NCBI GenBank assembly: GCA_019417325.1
Contig: DXVO01000031.1
Coordinates: forward strand, 30,585-94,584
Direction of reading: 5' to 3'
DNA length: 64,000 nucleotides
Source: Parabacteroides sp.
GTDB taxonomy: Bacteria; Bacteroidota; Bacteroidia; Bacteroidales; Tannerellaceae
The notes beneath the pieces were generated by a model, which was given only the letters and a program-made list of their open reading frames with translations, was not told the origin of the DNA and did no database searches. The position numbers were made by a program, and so were the translations under genes. Shown here piece by piece: positions 17,553 to 26,359 of this stretch (positions within the stretch are counted from its first letter, which is position 1; the number at the start of each line of letters is the position of its first letter).

Positions 17553-19055
17553 TCAGTGATTTATTAATTGGAAAATTTGTTTTCTGTCTATTTTATTACT
17601 TGCCGTTGTCGGAAACTGTTCTATGCAGTGGATATGCTTCGGCAACATATAATGAGGCAATTTTTGTCCTAAATAATTGTAGAGAGCCTCTTTATCGCAC
17701 GAAGGGGTTTCCACCGCCATATGCAATTCACTGCATATGCCTGCACTTAGAACAGGGATAACTACAATATTGGGAGTCTGTTCGAAATATTGTTTTGCCG
17801 TATACTCGATTTCGCTCAGTTCGATACGGAATCCTTGTATCTTGACCTGGTAATCTTTTCTTCCGCAATAGATGATGTCTTCATCATCATCCATAATACA
17901 CAGGTCGCCTGTTTTATAGTACAGTGTTCCGCCGGCAGTCTTTACCAGAGCCTGTGCCGATTTCTGAGGATCGTTAAAGTAACCGTTCATGACTTGCGGA
18001 CCGGATACCCACATTTCGCCCAGTGTACCGTGAGGCATTTTATTGCCGTCTTCATCTGTAATTATTACATCGATACCTTCGAAAGGTTTGCCGATGGCAA
18101 CCATGCCATTATGCTGCTTGCATGCTTCCTGGCGTGGAACATGGTAGTACGTACAGTAGATGGTAGCTTCCGTAGGACCGTATAAATTGTATATTTCAGC
18201 ATTGGGTATCGATTTTCTGAATCTTTCCAGCAATTCAGTCTGGGAGGCTTCTGCTGTTACCACAAGATATTTCAGGGATGGTAAATCGATTTCGTCGAAG
18301 TATGGGGAAATCAGTTGTAATACCGAAGGGGCAACAGCGGCGAAGGTCAGTTCATACTGTTCCAGCAGTTCAAATACTTTCAGGTATTTTACATCTTTAT
18401 ATCCGACTGTATAGATACAGGCTCCGATTGCCAACGGATATAAAGTGGAAACGACAGAAACGTCGAAGGTCAGTTCGAACATCTGTAGCATCCGGTCGCT
18501 TGAATCAAGTTTCCAGCCTATATTATGATAAGCTTTATAGAACGCATTCAGATTGTTGCGGGAAATAGGCACTCCTTTCGGTTCGCCCGTACTGCCTGAG
18601 GTAAAGATAATGTAAGCATTTTTGTCGCCTGAAGCAGTATAGGTAATAGCTTCAATAGAATGGGCGGACTCCATGTCAGGAGAAATAAGCCGTATATCGT
18701 GTTGGCTCAGATACTCATATCCGTCCCTGCCGGAACAAATAACCGTATGCAGTCCGGCAAGCCCGGCAATTTTTAGGTTGCGACTTTTCGGGTAAGAGGG
18801 ATGAAGGATAACATATGTCTTGCCACTGAACAATACGGCAAGTATGGAAGCATATGTTTCTATATTGTTTCCGGCAACTATACCGATCGTTTCATCTTCG
18901 AGATTTGATATACATTGGTAAACAGTAGCGGTATAGGAACCTAACTCTTTATAAGTATAAGCTTTATCTTCAATAACGAATGCATTGTTTTGAGGAACTT
19001 GCTTGATTGTCGCAAGAATATCCGCTAACAGGTTAGAATTGTTTGTTATTTCCAT
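17553..19055 (-). CDS. Amino-acid adenylating enzyme (DltA-like, AMP-binding)
   Basis: The product is 500 residues, matching DltA and single-module adenylation domains. It carries the phosphate loop FTSGSTGEPKG near residue 150, the YGPTEATIYCTYYHVP motif characteristic of DltA-type enzymes, YKTGDL, and the C-terminal GRKDYQVKIQGFRIEL and NKIDRK with the catalytic Lys. It should activate an amino acid as the adenylate and load it on the neighbouring carrier. D-alanine is the obvious guess from the family, but the specificity was not tested. It is the first gene of the operon. Confidence 0.88.
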   Translation of the reverse strand: MEITNNSNLLADILATIKQVPQNNAFVIEDKAYTYKELGSYTATVYQCISNLEDETIGIVAGNNIETYASILAVLFSGKTYVILHPSYPKSRNLKIAGLAGLHTVICSGRDGYEYLSQHDIRLISPDMESAHSIEAITYTASGDKNAYIIFTSGSTGEPKGVPISRNNLNAFYKAYHNIGWKLDSSDRMLQMFELTFDVSVVSTLYPLAIGACIYTVGYKDVKYLKVFELLEQYELTFAAVAPSVLQLISPYFDEIDLPSLKYLVVTAEASQTELLERFRKSIPNAEIYNLYGPTEATIYCTYYHVPRQEACKQHNGMVAIGKPFEGIDVIITDEDGNKMPHGTLGEMWVSGPQVMNGYFNDPQKSAQALVKTAGGTLYYKTGDLCIMDDDEDIIYCGRKDYQVKIQGFRIELSEIEYTAKQYFEQTPNIVVIPVLSAGICSELHMAVETPSCDKEALYNYLGQKLPHYMLPKHIHCIEQFPTTASNKIDRKQIFQLINH

Positions 19056-19135
19056 ATATGATATAAAATATGTCGTTTTGTTTGATTATCTACCATCAAA
19101 AAGCAAGAATATCGATTTGTCATTCAAATCGCGCG

Positions 19136-19143
19136 CAAAGTTA
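19136..19143 (-). promoter_or_regulatory. -7 box for the dlt-like operon
   Basis: On the minus strand the sequence reads TAACTTTG (TAnnTTTG), leaving a leader of about 75 nt before the start at 19055. Confidence 0.5.
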
Positions 19144-19465
19144 TATATTTTTCATGTAATAATAAGAAAAACAATGGGGAAACAGGTTTGGACTTTGCTG
19201 GAAACCAGATTGTACAATACAGGACCGGTAATTCAATTTAGTATTGCTACTAATTCAAATTAGTACCGCATGTAATTTTAATTAGTAGCGATACTGATAT
19301 TTATTAACATTTGCCTGTGGCTATATCAGGAAATAGCGAGGGCAAGATCTTCAAATGTAAGTTTTACCACTTTTAAAAGAAAAATAAATTATGTACAAAT
19401 ATATAAATATAATCTCAAATTACAAGTCCGTTTTCTTTTCTGTTTTCGTTCATGTAAAAAAAATG

Positions 19466-19473
19466 TAAGTTTG
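19466..19473 (+). promoter_or_regulatory. -7 box for the nim-like gene
   Basis: TAAGTTTG matches TAnnTTTG, 26 bp before the ATG at 19500. No exact -33 TTTG is present; TTTT lies about 20 bp upstream. Confidence 0.5.
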
Positions 19474-19499
19474 TACACGGAAAATGTAAAATACAAAAA

Positions 19500-19972
19500 T
19501 GAAAACGTTAGTACATACAGATAAAGAGCAGATAGAAGAGATCATCCGGAAATGTGAGATTTGTTATGTCGGATTGGCCGATACCGACGGAACTCCTTAT
19601 GTTTTGCCGATGAACTTTGGTTACCGGGAGGGTGTTATATATCTACATTCCGCTCAGGAAGGGAGAAGTATCTCTATTTTGGAACGGAATCCACGGGTAT
19701 GTATAACCTTTAGTACAGACCATGACCTGGTGTTCCAGCATCCGGAAGTAGCTTGCAGTTACCGGATGCGTTCGAAGAGCGTGATAAGCTGGGGAAGGGT
19801 TTATTTTGAAGAGGATTTCGACAAAAAAACGGAAGCGCTGGACATTATCATGAAACAGTATTCCGATAAAGAATTCCGTTATTCGGACCCGGCTGTGAAG
19901 AACGTGAAAATATGGGTGGTCGAATTGGACGAGGTAACTTGTAAAGAATTTGGGGCACCACATAAAAAATAA
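19500..19972 (+). CDS. NimA-like pyridoxamine 5'-phosphate oxidase-related flavoprotein
   Basis: The coding frame begins at the ATG at about 19499-19501 and encodes 157 residues with the split-barrel flavin-binding fold. VIYLHSAQEGRS places His50 at the position of the conserved His of Nim proteins, and PYVLPMNFGY, ISWGRVYFEED and YSDKEF follow the family. Nim relatives are linked to reduction of nitroimidazoles, but most chromosomal members have no proven role. The gene is monocistronic and is followed at once by a heptad-repeat spacer. Confidence 0.85.
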
Positions 19973-20078
19973 CAGTTAATAAGTGGCAGTTGACAGTGGA
20001 AAAAACTCATCGACAGGATTAAAATTCGCTTAGAATCAAAATATAACTGCCAAGTGTCACTTGTTAACTATCAACTAT
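19973..20078. repeat. Heptad-array spacer A (before cysE)
   Basis: Directly after the nim-like stop come four 7-bp units, CAGTTAA, TAAGTGG, CAGTTGA, CAGTGGA (19973-20000). A middle of about 43 bp follows, then five inverted-type units, TAACTGC, CAAGTGT, CACTTGT, TAACTAT, CAACTAT (20044-20078). The two arms are partly complementary. The right arm ends just before the cysE -7 box. Confidence 0.75.
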
Positions 20079-20082
20079 TTTG

Positions 20083-20090
20083 TATTTTTG
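20083..20090 (+). promoter_or_regulatory. -7 box for cysE
   Basis: TATTTTTG matches TAnnTTTG. It lies 26 bp before ATG 20117, which decides for that start and against the longer frame from 20054. Confidence 0.55.
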
Positions 20091-20116
20091 TTGCCAAATA
20101 TGATATTCTTAAAATA

Positions 20117-21007
20117 ATGGGATTGCAAAAGCATAGCAGGGTGCTGAATGAAACAGTTGAAAAGCTATCGGACGAATGTTCGTATAAGCAGTTGTTTCAT
20201 GCCTATAGGGACGAAGAGGCACTGCCTTCCGGTGAAGTATTGAAAGAAATCATAGACTTGTGTCGGGCAATCCTTTTTCCGGGCTATTATGGGAATGCCC
20301 GTATCAGCCAGCAAACAATCCGTTTCCATACAGGGGTGAATATAGAAACACTCCATACGTTACTTTCCCAGCAGATTTATGCCGGTTTGTGTTTTGCCGA
20401 TACTTCCTGTACATCCTGTCCCGAGGAAAAAATCTATACAGAGGCGGAAGCTCTTTCGGAAGCCTTTATCGCCACGCTTCCTGAGATGCGCAGTTTGTTG
20501 GCAACAGATGCCGAGGCTGCATTTAACGGAGATCCCGCTGCTTGTAATATCAACGAAGTTATATTCTGTTATCCCGGTTTCCGGGCTATTTGCAACTACC
20601 GTATTGCACACCAGCTATACTTGCTGGGTGTCCCTTTCATTCCACGTATGATTACTGAAATGGCGCATTCGGAAACGGGCATCGACATTCACCCCGGGGC
20701 ACAAATCGGATATTATTTCTCCATTGACCATGGTACGGGTACTGTGATTGGGGAAACAAGTGTGATAGGCAATCATGTCCGCATTTTCCAGGGAGTCAGC
20801 CTGGCGGGGGAAAAACTGCCTCCTGATGAAAACGGGAATGCGATACGGGGGGTGGCACGTCATCCTATACTGGATGATTACGTTACGGTTTATTCTAACG
20901 CCACTCTGCTGGGTAGGATTCATGTAGGTAAAGGCGCCACAATTTGTGGTAACGTCTGGATTACCGAAGATGTTCCCGCCGGAGAGATACGAACACAACA
21001 AGATTAG
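20117..21007 (+). CDS. cysE: Serine O-acetyltransferase
   Basis: The product is 296 residues. A helical N-terminal domain is followed by a left-handed beta-helix with HSETGIDIHPGAQIG, IDHGTGTVIGET, NHVRIFQGVSLAG and NATLLGRIHVGKGATICGNVW, all typical of serine acetyltransferases that make O-acetylserine for cysteine. The substrate-binding DHGTG and catalytic His are present. The start follows the -7 box at 20083. It is flanked on both sides by heptad-array spacers and is not in a tight operon. Confidence 0.92.
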   Translation: MGLQKHSRVLNETVEKLSDECSYKQLFHAYRDEEALPSGEVLKEIIDLCRAILFPGYYGNARISQQTIRFHTGVNIETLHTLLSQQIYAGLCFADTSCTSCPEEKIYTEAEALSEAFIATLPEMRSLLATDAEAAFNGDPAACNINEVIFCYPGFRAICNYRIAHQLYLLGVPFIPRMITEMAHSETGIDIHPGAQIGYYFSIDHGTGTVIGETSVIGNHVRIFQGVSLAGEKLPPDENGNAIRGVARHPILDDYVTVYSNATLLGRIHVGKGATICGNVWITEDVPAGEIRTQQD

Positions 21008-21109
21008 AAATATTAATATTAACATTCAATTAATAATCAACAATGGGACAACGGCTATTTTACCTACAGGCATTAATTGCCGGTTGCCTATTGTCTTTTG
21101 TCAATTAAA
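21008..21109. repeat. Degenerate heptad-array spacer F (after cysE)
   Basis: The right half has four weak units in heptad phase, CGGTTGC, CTATTGT, CTTTTGT, CAATTAA (21081-21108), ending two bases before the next ATG. The left half is AT-rich with CAATTAA-like and CAACAATGG stretches. It is much more decayed than spacers A-E, so I am less sure it is the same element. Confidence 0.45.
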
Positions 21110-22585
21110 ATGAGCGAGACATTTGAAATGGTGGCCAAAACCCTTTACGGGTTGGAAGAAATACTGGCCGGCGAATTATTACCTTTAGGAGCCAACGATA
21201 TTCAGATTGGTCGCCGAATGGTTTCTTTTACAGGAGATAAGGAAGTGCTTTACAAAGCTAACTTCTATTGCCGTACGGCATTGCGTATCCTTAAACCTAT
21301 CTATCACTTCAAAGCAAAGGATGCCGACACTGTCTATAAGGAGGTGAAGAAAGTAGTATGGGAAGACTATATCTCCCAGGATAAAACTTTCGCAATAGAC
21401 TCTGTGATCTATTCCGATGATTTCAACCACTCCAAATTTGTGGCATACCGTACGAAGGATGCTATTGTCGACTATTTCATAGAGAAATTTGGTAAACGCC
21501 CTTCCGTCCGTGTAAATAATCCGGACCTGTATATCAATATCCATATCTCGCATAATGATTGTACACTTTCTATCGATAGCTCCGGCGAGAGCCTTCATAA
21601 ACGCGGTTACCGTGCGGAACAGACGGAAGCTCCCCTGAATGAGGTACTGGCTGCCGGTATGATATTGAAGACCGGTTGGAAAGGTGAATCTAATTTCATA
21701 GACCCGATGTGTGGTTCCGGTACGTTGCTGATTGAAGCGGCAATGATCGCCCTGAATATCGCTCCGGGTGTTTATCGTAAAGAGTTCGCTTTTGAAAAAT
21801 GGATAGATTTCGACCAGGAACTGTTTGACCGTATCTATAATGATGAGAGCCAGGAACGGGAATTCAAGTTTAAATGTTATGGTTCCGATATTAATCCGGC
21901 TGCGATTGAAATTGCAGAAAAGAATGTCCGGGGTGCCGGTTTGATGAAATATATCGAATTGAAGGCTATGCCGTTCCAGCAGTTTGCCGAAGCTCCCCAA
22001 CCAGGTATTATGGTAACGAATCCACCTTATGGAGAACGTCTTTCTTCGCGCGACTTATTAGGCCTGTATGGTATGATTGGCGAACGTATGAAACATGTAT
22101 TCGTAGGTTATGCTGTGTGGATTTTGAGTTATAAGGACGAATGTTTCGATAAAATCGGCTTGCGTCCGAGTGACCGTGTGAAATTGATGAACGGCTCGTT
22201 GGAATGTGAATATCGTTGCTATGAAATTTTTGAAGGGAAAAATAAAGATTATAAGAAAGCGTTGAATGAGGGTGAGGTGGAAAGACCCGCATCCTTTGAA
22301 CGCAGAGATAACGACCGGAGAGAGCGTCCGGGATTCAGATCCGACCGCCCCGGCTTTAAGTCCGACCGTCCTGAACGCCGTTTTGCTGCTGCTCATAGTA
22401 ATGACGATGATGAACGTGCAGCTTTTGCCCCGGGAAAACTGCGTAAACATGCGGGAAAGATGCGTTATGAAGATGATGATGATTCTTTCGACAAAAAGAA
22501 AAAGTTTGAGAAGTTTGACAAAAAAAGCGATCGCCCGTTTAAAAAGCCGTTTAAGAAAAGGGAGAGAGGCGACTATGAAGATTAA
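21110..22585 (+). CDS. THUMP-domain RNA methyltransferase (RlmL/YcbY N-terminal type) with basic C-terminal tail
   Basis: The product is 491 residues. An N-terminal THUMP RNA-binding region (about 1-160) is followed by a class I SAM methyltransferase with FIDPMCGSGTLLIEAAMIA, the acidic CYGSDINPAAIE motif and the catalytic NPPYGERL. Related enzymes make N2-methylguanosine in 23S rRNA (RlmL) or tRNA. After about residue 385 comes a low-complexity tail with RRDNDRRERPGFRSDRPGFK and Lys/Phe/Arg repeats, probably disordered and RNA-binding. The start at 21110 follows a heptad spacer; its end overlaps the next gene by 11 bp. Confidence 0.88.
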   Translation: MSETFEMVAKTLYGLEEILAGELLPLGANDIQIGRRMVSFTGDKEVLYKANFYCRTALRILKPIYHFKAKDADTVYKEVKKVVWEDYISQDKTFAIDSVIYSDDFNHSKFVAYRTKDAIVDYFIEKFGKRPSVRVNNPDLYINIHISHNDCTLSIDSSGESLHKRGYRAEQTEAPLNEVLAAGMILKTGWKGESNFIDPMCGSGTLLIEAAMIALNIAPGVYRKEFAFEKWIDFDQELFDRIYNDESQEREFKFKCYGSDINPAAIEIAEKNVRGAGLMKYIELKAMPFQQFAEAPQPGIMVTNPPYGERLSSRDLLGLYGMIGERMKHVFVGYAVWILSYKDECFDKIGLRPSDRVKLMNGSLECEYRCYEIFEGKNKDYKKALNEGEVERPASFERRDNDRRERPGFRSDRPGFKSDRPERRFAAAHSNDDDERAAFAPGKLRKHAGKMRYEDDDDSFDKKKKFEKFDKKSDRPFKKPFKKRERGDYED

Positions 22586-24767
22586 GTTTTTATTGTTGCT
22601 GGGTGTATTTTTCCTTTCTAATATATTGTCGGGCATGGCACAGGATAAACAATTCACACTGCATGATTTAATACCGGGAGGCAAGAATAACAGCCGCTTT
22701 GTTCCCCGTAACTTAAAGCAATTGTCGTGGTGTGGTGATACCTACCTGTATGCTAAGGGCGACAGTATGATGAGTGGTGAATCTACCCGAAAAGAAACTG
22801 TGGCATTTACCCGTGAACAATTAAACGGGGCATTGAAGGCGGCCGGATTGGATACAGTTGGCAGCATGCCTAATTTCTCGGTACCGTATAAGGACCAGCC
22901 TGTTTTGGCTTTTTATTCGAAACGGCACCGTATCCACTATAATTATACGGAAAATAAAGTGGTTGCCGATTACCATTTGACAAACGGATGGGGTAATTAT
23001 GATTTTTGTCCGGCAAACGGTTATCTGGCATTTACAGAAGGAAATAATTTGCAGATACTTTCTCCGGATAATACCGCAGGTGCGGTTACCCGTGAAACGG
23101 CAAGCGGAGTTGTTTGTGGTAAATCCGTCCACCAGAATGAGTTCGGTATCCATAAAGGTACATTCTGGTCGCCGAAAGGTTCGGCTCTGGCTTTTTACCG
23201 TATGGATGAAAGTATGGTAACAGACTATCCTTTTGTAAATATTGATGCACGTTGTGCCAAGGCTGAGCCTCATAAGTATCCGATGGCAGGAATGAAGAGC
23301 CATGAAGTTACAGTAGGAGTTTATAATTTGTCGTCCGGTCGGACCGTTTGGTTGAATACAGGCCTTCCAAAAGAAAAATATCTGACGAATATCACGTGGA
23401 GTCCGGATGAAAAGAGTATCTATATTGCTGAGTTGAACCGCGACCAGAATGAAATGAATCTGGTACGTTATTCAGCTCTCACAGGTGAAAAAGAAGCGGA
23501 GTTGTTTACGGAAACGGATGAGCATTATGTTGAACCGCAACATCCGGTTGTATTCCTTCCGAATGACCCAGGAAAATTTATCTGGCAGAGTGAGCGGGAC
23601 GGCTATCAGCATTTATACCTCTATAATACCGAAGGAAAACTGTTGAAACAGCTAACCAAAGGCGAATGGGTGGTGATGGATGTTTTGGGCTTTGATGCCA
23701 AAGGTGAAAATCTCTTTATAACTTCTACCCAGCCACATCCGCTGAGTTCGTCTACAGTTGGAACTCCTTTAGCTATCAATGTTTGGAAAATAAATCTGAA
23801 AAAAGGGAATCGCTTATGTTTGGGAGCAAATCCGGAACTGACAGGCGTACATAATGCAAAGCTGAGCGCTTCCGGTAAGTATTTGTTGGATACGTATGCT
23901 TCTCCATCTGTTCCCCGTGAAATCAGTTTGCTGGAAACAGGTAAAGGAAAGAAATTAAATACCCTGCTGACTGCGAAAAATCCGTATGAAGGCTATGCTG
24001 TTCCGGAGATTGTAACCGGAACTATTAAGGCGGCAGATGGTGTAACAGACCTGAACTACCGTCTGATTAAACCGGTGGGATTGGATGAAAGTAAAAAATA
24101 TCCGGTAGTCGTTTATGTATATGGAGGGCCTCATGCCCAATTGGTAACAGGAGGTTGGCTGAACGGTGCCGGAGGTTGGGATATCTATATGGCTCAGCGT
24201 GGCTATGTAATGTTTACAGTGGATAGCCGTGGTTCTGCAAATCGTGGACATGCTTTTGAAAGTGTAATCCACCGTAATCTGGGTGTTAATGAAATGGCGG
24301 ACCAGGTGAAAGGTGTCGAGTTCTTGAAGTCTCTGCCTTATGTAGATGCTGACCGTATCGGTGTGGATGGTTGGAGCTATGGTGGTTTTATGACAACTAA
24401 TCTGATGTGCTCATATCCTGAAATCTTTAAGGTAGGTGTAGCCGGTGGTCCGGTTATTGACTGGAGTAACTACGAGATTATGTATGGCGAACGCTATATG
24501 GACCGTCCGCAGGATAATCCCGAAGGGTATAAGAATGCCAACCTGAAGCTGAAAGCCGGAAATTTGAAAGGCCGTCTGATGCTGATACATGGTGATATAG
24601 ACCCTGTTGTCGTATGGCAGCATAGTCTGGGTTTCCTGAAAGCTTGTGTAGATGCCGATACTTATCCGGATTATTTTGTATATCCCCGCCATGTACATAA
24701 TGTAATCGGTAAAGACCGTCCGCATCTGTTTGAAAAGATTACGCGTTACTTTGACGACAATCTTTAA
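22575..24767 (+). CDS. Dipeptidyl peptidase IV-family serine peptidase (S9B)
   Basis: The product is 730 residues with a signal peptide (MKIKFLLLLGVFFLSNILSGMAQ), so it is exported. An N-terminal DPP-IV beta-propeller (to about residue 480) precedes an alpha/beta hydrolase with the nucleophile elbow DGWSYGGFMT, the acid in HGDIDPVV, and a His in PRHVHNVIGKDRPHLFEK. It should remove dipeptides from the N-termini of peptides in the periplasm. I chose ATG 22575 because it opens the signal peptide; the frame is open further upstream inside the methyltransferase gene. Confidence 0.9.
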   Translation: MKIKFLLLLGVFFLSNILSGMAQDKQFTLHDLIPGGKNNSRFVPRNLKQLSWCGDTYLYAKGDSMMSGESTRKETVAFTREQLNGALKAAGLDTVGSMPNFSVPYKDQPVLAFYSKRHRIHYNYTENKVVADYHLTNGWGNYDFCPANGYLAFTEGNNLQILSPDNTAGAVTRETASGVVCGKSVHQNEFGIHKGTFWSPKGSALAFYRMDESMVTDYPFVNIDARCAKAEPHKYPMAGMKSHEVTVGVYNLSSGRTVWLNTGLPKEKYLTNITWSPDEKSIYIAELNRDQNEMNLVRYSALTGEKEAELFTETDEHYVEPQHPVVFLPNDPGKFIWQSERDGYQHLYLYNTEGKLLKQLTKGEWVVMDVLGFDAKGENLFITSTQPHPLSSSTVGTPLAINVWKINLKKGNRLCLGANPELTGVHNAKLSASGKYLLDTYASPSVPREISLLETGKGKKLNTLLTAKNPYEGYAVPEIVTGTIKAADGVTDLNYRLIKPVGLDESKKYPVVVYVYGGPHAQLVTGGWLNGAGGWDIYMAQRGYVMFTVDSRGSANRGHAFESVIHRNLGVNEMADQVKGVEFLKSLPYVDADRIGVDGWSYGGFMTTNLMCSYPEIFKVGVAGGPVIDWSNYEIMYGERYMDRPQDNPEGYKNANLKLKAGNLKGRLMLIHGDIDPVVVWQHSLGFLKACVDADTYPDYFVYPRHVHNVIGKDRPHLFEKITRYFDDNL

Positions 24768-24947
24768 GCAGTTGACAGTTGACAAGTGATAGTTGACAGT
24801 CAGGGGGAAAGAGTGAAATACAAGAGAGAGAAATAAGGAGACAAGAAAGATAAAAAGTAATAACCATAAAAAAGGCAGTTGCCGATTGATAGGGACAGTT
24901 TGTATTTTAACTGTCAACTGTCACTTGTCAACTGTCACCTAAAAAAG
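24768..24947. repeat. Heptad-array spacer B (between the DPP-IV gene and purD)
   Basis: One base after the stop come CAGTTGA, CAGTTGA, CAAGTGA, TAGTTGA, CAGTCAG (24769-24803). A purine-rich middle of about 100 bp follows, then TAACTGT, CAACTGT, CACTTGT, CAACTGT, CACCTAA (24908-24942), ending five bases before the purD ATG. The middle shares the string CAGTTTGTATTTTAACTGT with spacer C. The arms can form a long hairpin. Confidence 0.85.
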
Positions 24948-26219
24948 ATGAACATACTACTATTAGGCTCAGGCGGCCGTGAACATGCGATAGCCTGGAA
25001 AATAGCACAGAGTCCGAAAGTGGACAAGTTATTTATTGCGCCCGGAAATGCAGGAACTGCTTTTGCCGGAACCAATGTCGATATAAAAGCGGATGATTTT
25101 GCAGCTATTAAGGATTTTGTATTGGCAAACCAGGTCAATATGGTTGTGGTAGGTCCGGAAGACCCATTGGTGAAGGGTGTGTATGATTTCTTTAAGAATG
25201 ATGTGGCACTGGCTGGAATTCCTGTCGTAGGCCCGTCTAAAGAAGGCGCCCAGTTGGAAGGAAGCAAGGATTTTGCAAAAGCATTTATGATGCGGCATAA
25301 TATTCCGACTGCACGGTATAAAAGCATCTCGGCAGAAAATTTGCATGAAGGATATGCTTTTCTGGAAGAGTTACGGGCACCGTATGTATTGAAGGCGGAT
25401 GGCCTGGCTGCCGGTAAAGGCGTTTTAATCCTTGAAACTCTGGAGGAAGCGAAAAAAGAATTGGGTGATATGTTGGGTGGAATGTTCGGTGATGCCAGCA
25501 AGACTGTCGTTATTGAAGAATTCTTGGATGGTATCGAATGTTCCGTATTTGTAATGACGGACGGCAATAATTATAAGGTACTTCCTGTTGCCAAAGATTA
25601 CAAACGTATCGGCGAAGGAAATACAGGTTTGAATACTGGAGGTATGGGAGCCGTTTCACCGGTCCCGTTTGCAGACGATGTGTTTATGGCAAAAGTGGAC
25701 GAACGCATTATTCGCCCGACTGTGGAAGGTCTGAAAGCGGAAAATATAGATTACAAAGGTTTTATCTTCCTCGGATTGATTAACGTGAAGAATGAGCCGA
25801 TGGTTATCGAATATAACTGCCGTATGGGGGATCCGGAAACCGAAGTGGTCATGCTTCGTATCCAGAGCGACCTGGTTGAATTGTTGGAAGGCGTTGCCGA
25901 AAGAAACTTAGGCAGCCGTGTATTGAAAGAAGATCCGCGTGCTGCTGTTACGGTTATGTTGGTTAGCGGCGGATATCCCGAGGCGTATGAAAAAGGAAAA
26001 GTTATCACTGGTTTGGAGCATGTTTCATCCGACAATATCCTGTTTCATGCCGGGACAAAATCTGCTAACGGACAAATCCTTACGAATGGCGGACGTGTGA
26101 TTGCTGTCAGTTCTTATGGTGCAACTAAAGAAGAAGCGTTGGCCCAATCTTTCGCCGGAGCAAAAACGATCGATTTTGAAAAGAAATATTTCCGTCGGGA
26201 TATCGGATTTGATCTTTAA
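24948..26219 (+). CDS. purD: Phosphoribosylamine-glycine ligase (GAR synthetase)
   Basis: The product is 423 residues, the normal PurD length. It starts MNILLLGSGGREHAIAWK, has PEDPLVKG and GPSKEGAQLEGSKDFAK, the ATP-grasp region VLKADGLAAGKGVLI, and NTGGMGAVSPVP followed by EYNCRMGDPETE. It makes glycinamide ribonucleotide in purine synthesis. The start follows a heptad array with no other in-frame methionine that keeps the fold. It has heptad-array spacers on both sides. Confidence 0.96.
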   Translation: MNILLLGSGGREHAIAWKIAQSPKVDKLFIAPGNAGTAFAGTNVDIKADDFAAIKDFVLANQVNMVVVGPEDPLVKGVYDFFKNDVALAGIPVVGPSKEGAQLEGSKDFAKAFMMRHNIPTARYKSISAENLHEGYAFLEELRAPYVLKADGLAAGKGVLILETLEEAKKELGDMLGGMFGDASKTVVIEEFLDGIECSVFVMTDGNNYKVLPVAKDYKRIGEGNTGLNTGGMGAVSPVPFADDVFMAKVDERIIRPTVEGLKAENIDYKGFIFLGLINVKNEPMVIEYNCRMGDPETEVVMLRIQSDLVELLEGVAERNLGSRVLKEDPRAAVTVMLVSGGYPEAYEKGKVITGLEHVSSDNILFHAGTKSANGQILTNGGRVIAVSSYGATKEEALAQSFAGAKTIDFEKKYFRRDIGFDL

Positions 26220-26359
26220 ATAGTTGACAAGTGACAGTTGACAGTTTGAAGAGAATATGGATTTAATAATTAAAAAATAAAATAAATAGGGCAGTTGTCC
26301 GTTGACAAAGGCAGTTTGTATTTTAACTGTCACTTGTCAACTGTCAACTGTCAACTGCT
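26220..26359. repeat. Heptad-array spacer C (after purD)
   Basis: The left arm is TAGTTGA, CAAGTGA, CAGTTGA, CAGTTTG (26221-26248), one base after the purD stop. The right arm is TAACTGT, CACTTGT, CAACTGT, CAACTGT, CAACTGC (26324-26358), ending one base before the next ATG. The part just before the right arm is closely related to spacer B. Confidence 0.85.

Larger units (their letters stand above)
19056..19498. other. 443-bp divergent intergenic region with AATTAGTA repeat cluster
   Basis: This spacer separates the dlt-like operon from the nim-like gene. Besides promoters at both ends it holds an imperfect inverted repeat, 19238-19255 against 19280-19297 (16 of 18 matching), and a third AATTAGTA copy at 19258-19265. 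The rest is AT-rich and I see no gene in it. Confidence 0.6.

Noticed and set aside
19973..20078. Heptad arrays as a CRISPR array
   Set aside because: Units are contiguous 7-mers with no unique spacers and no cas genes nearby; the arms are inverted, unlike CRISPR.
21185..22000. A 271-codon minus-strand frame opposite the RNA methyltransferase
   Set aside because: It lies wholly opposite conserved methyltransferase motifs and has no family signature.
22058..22684. A 208-codon minus-strand frame across the methyltransferase-DPP-IV junction
   Set aside because: Antisense to two supported genes; no domain or start context.
24768..26359. purD with flanking arrays as a mobile gene cassette
   Set aside because: The GC content and codon use of purD look like the neighbours and no integrase or attachment site is seen; kept only as a comparative question.
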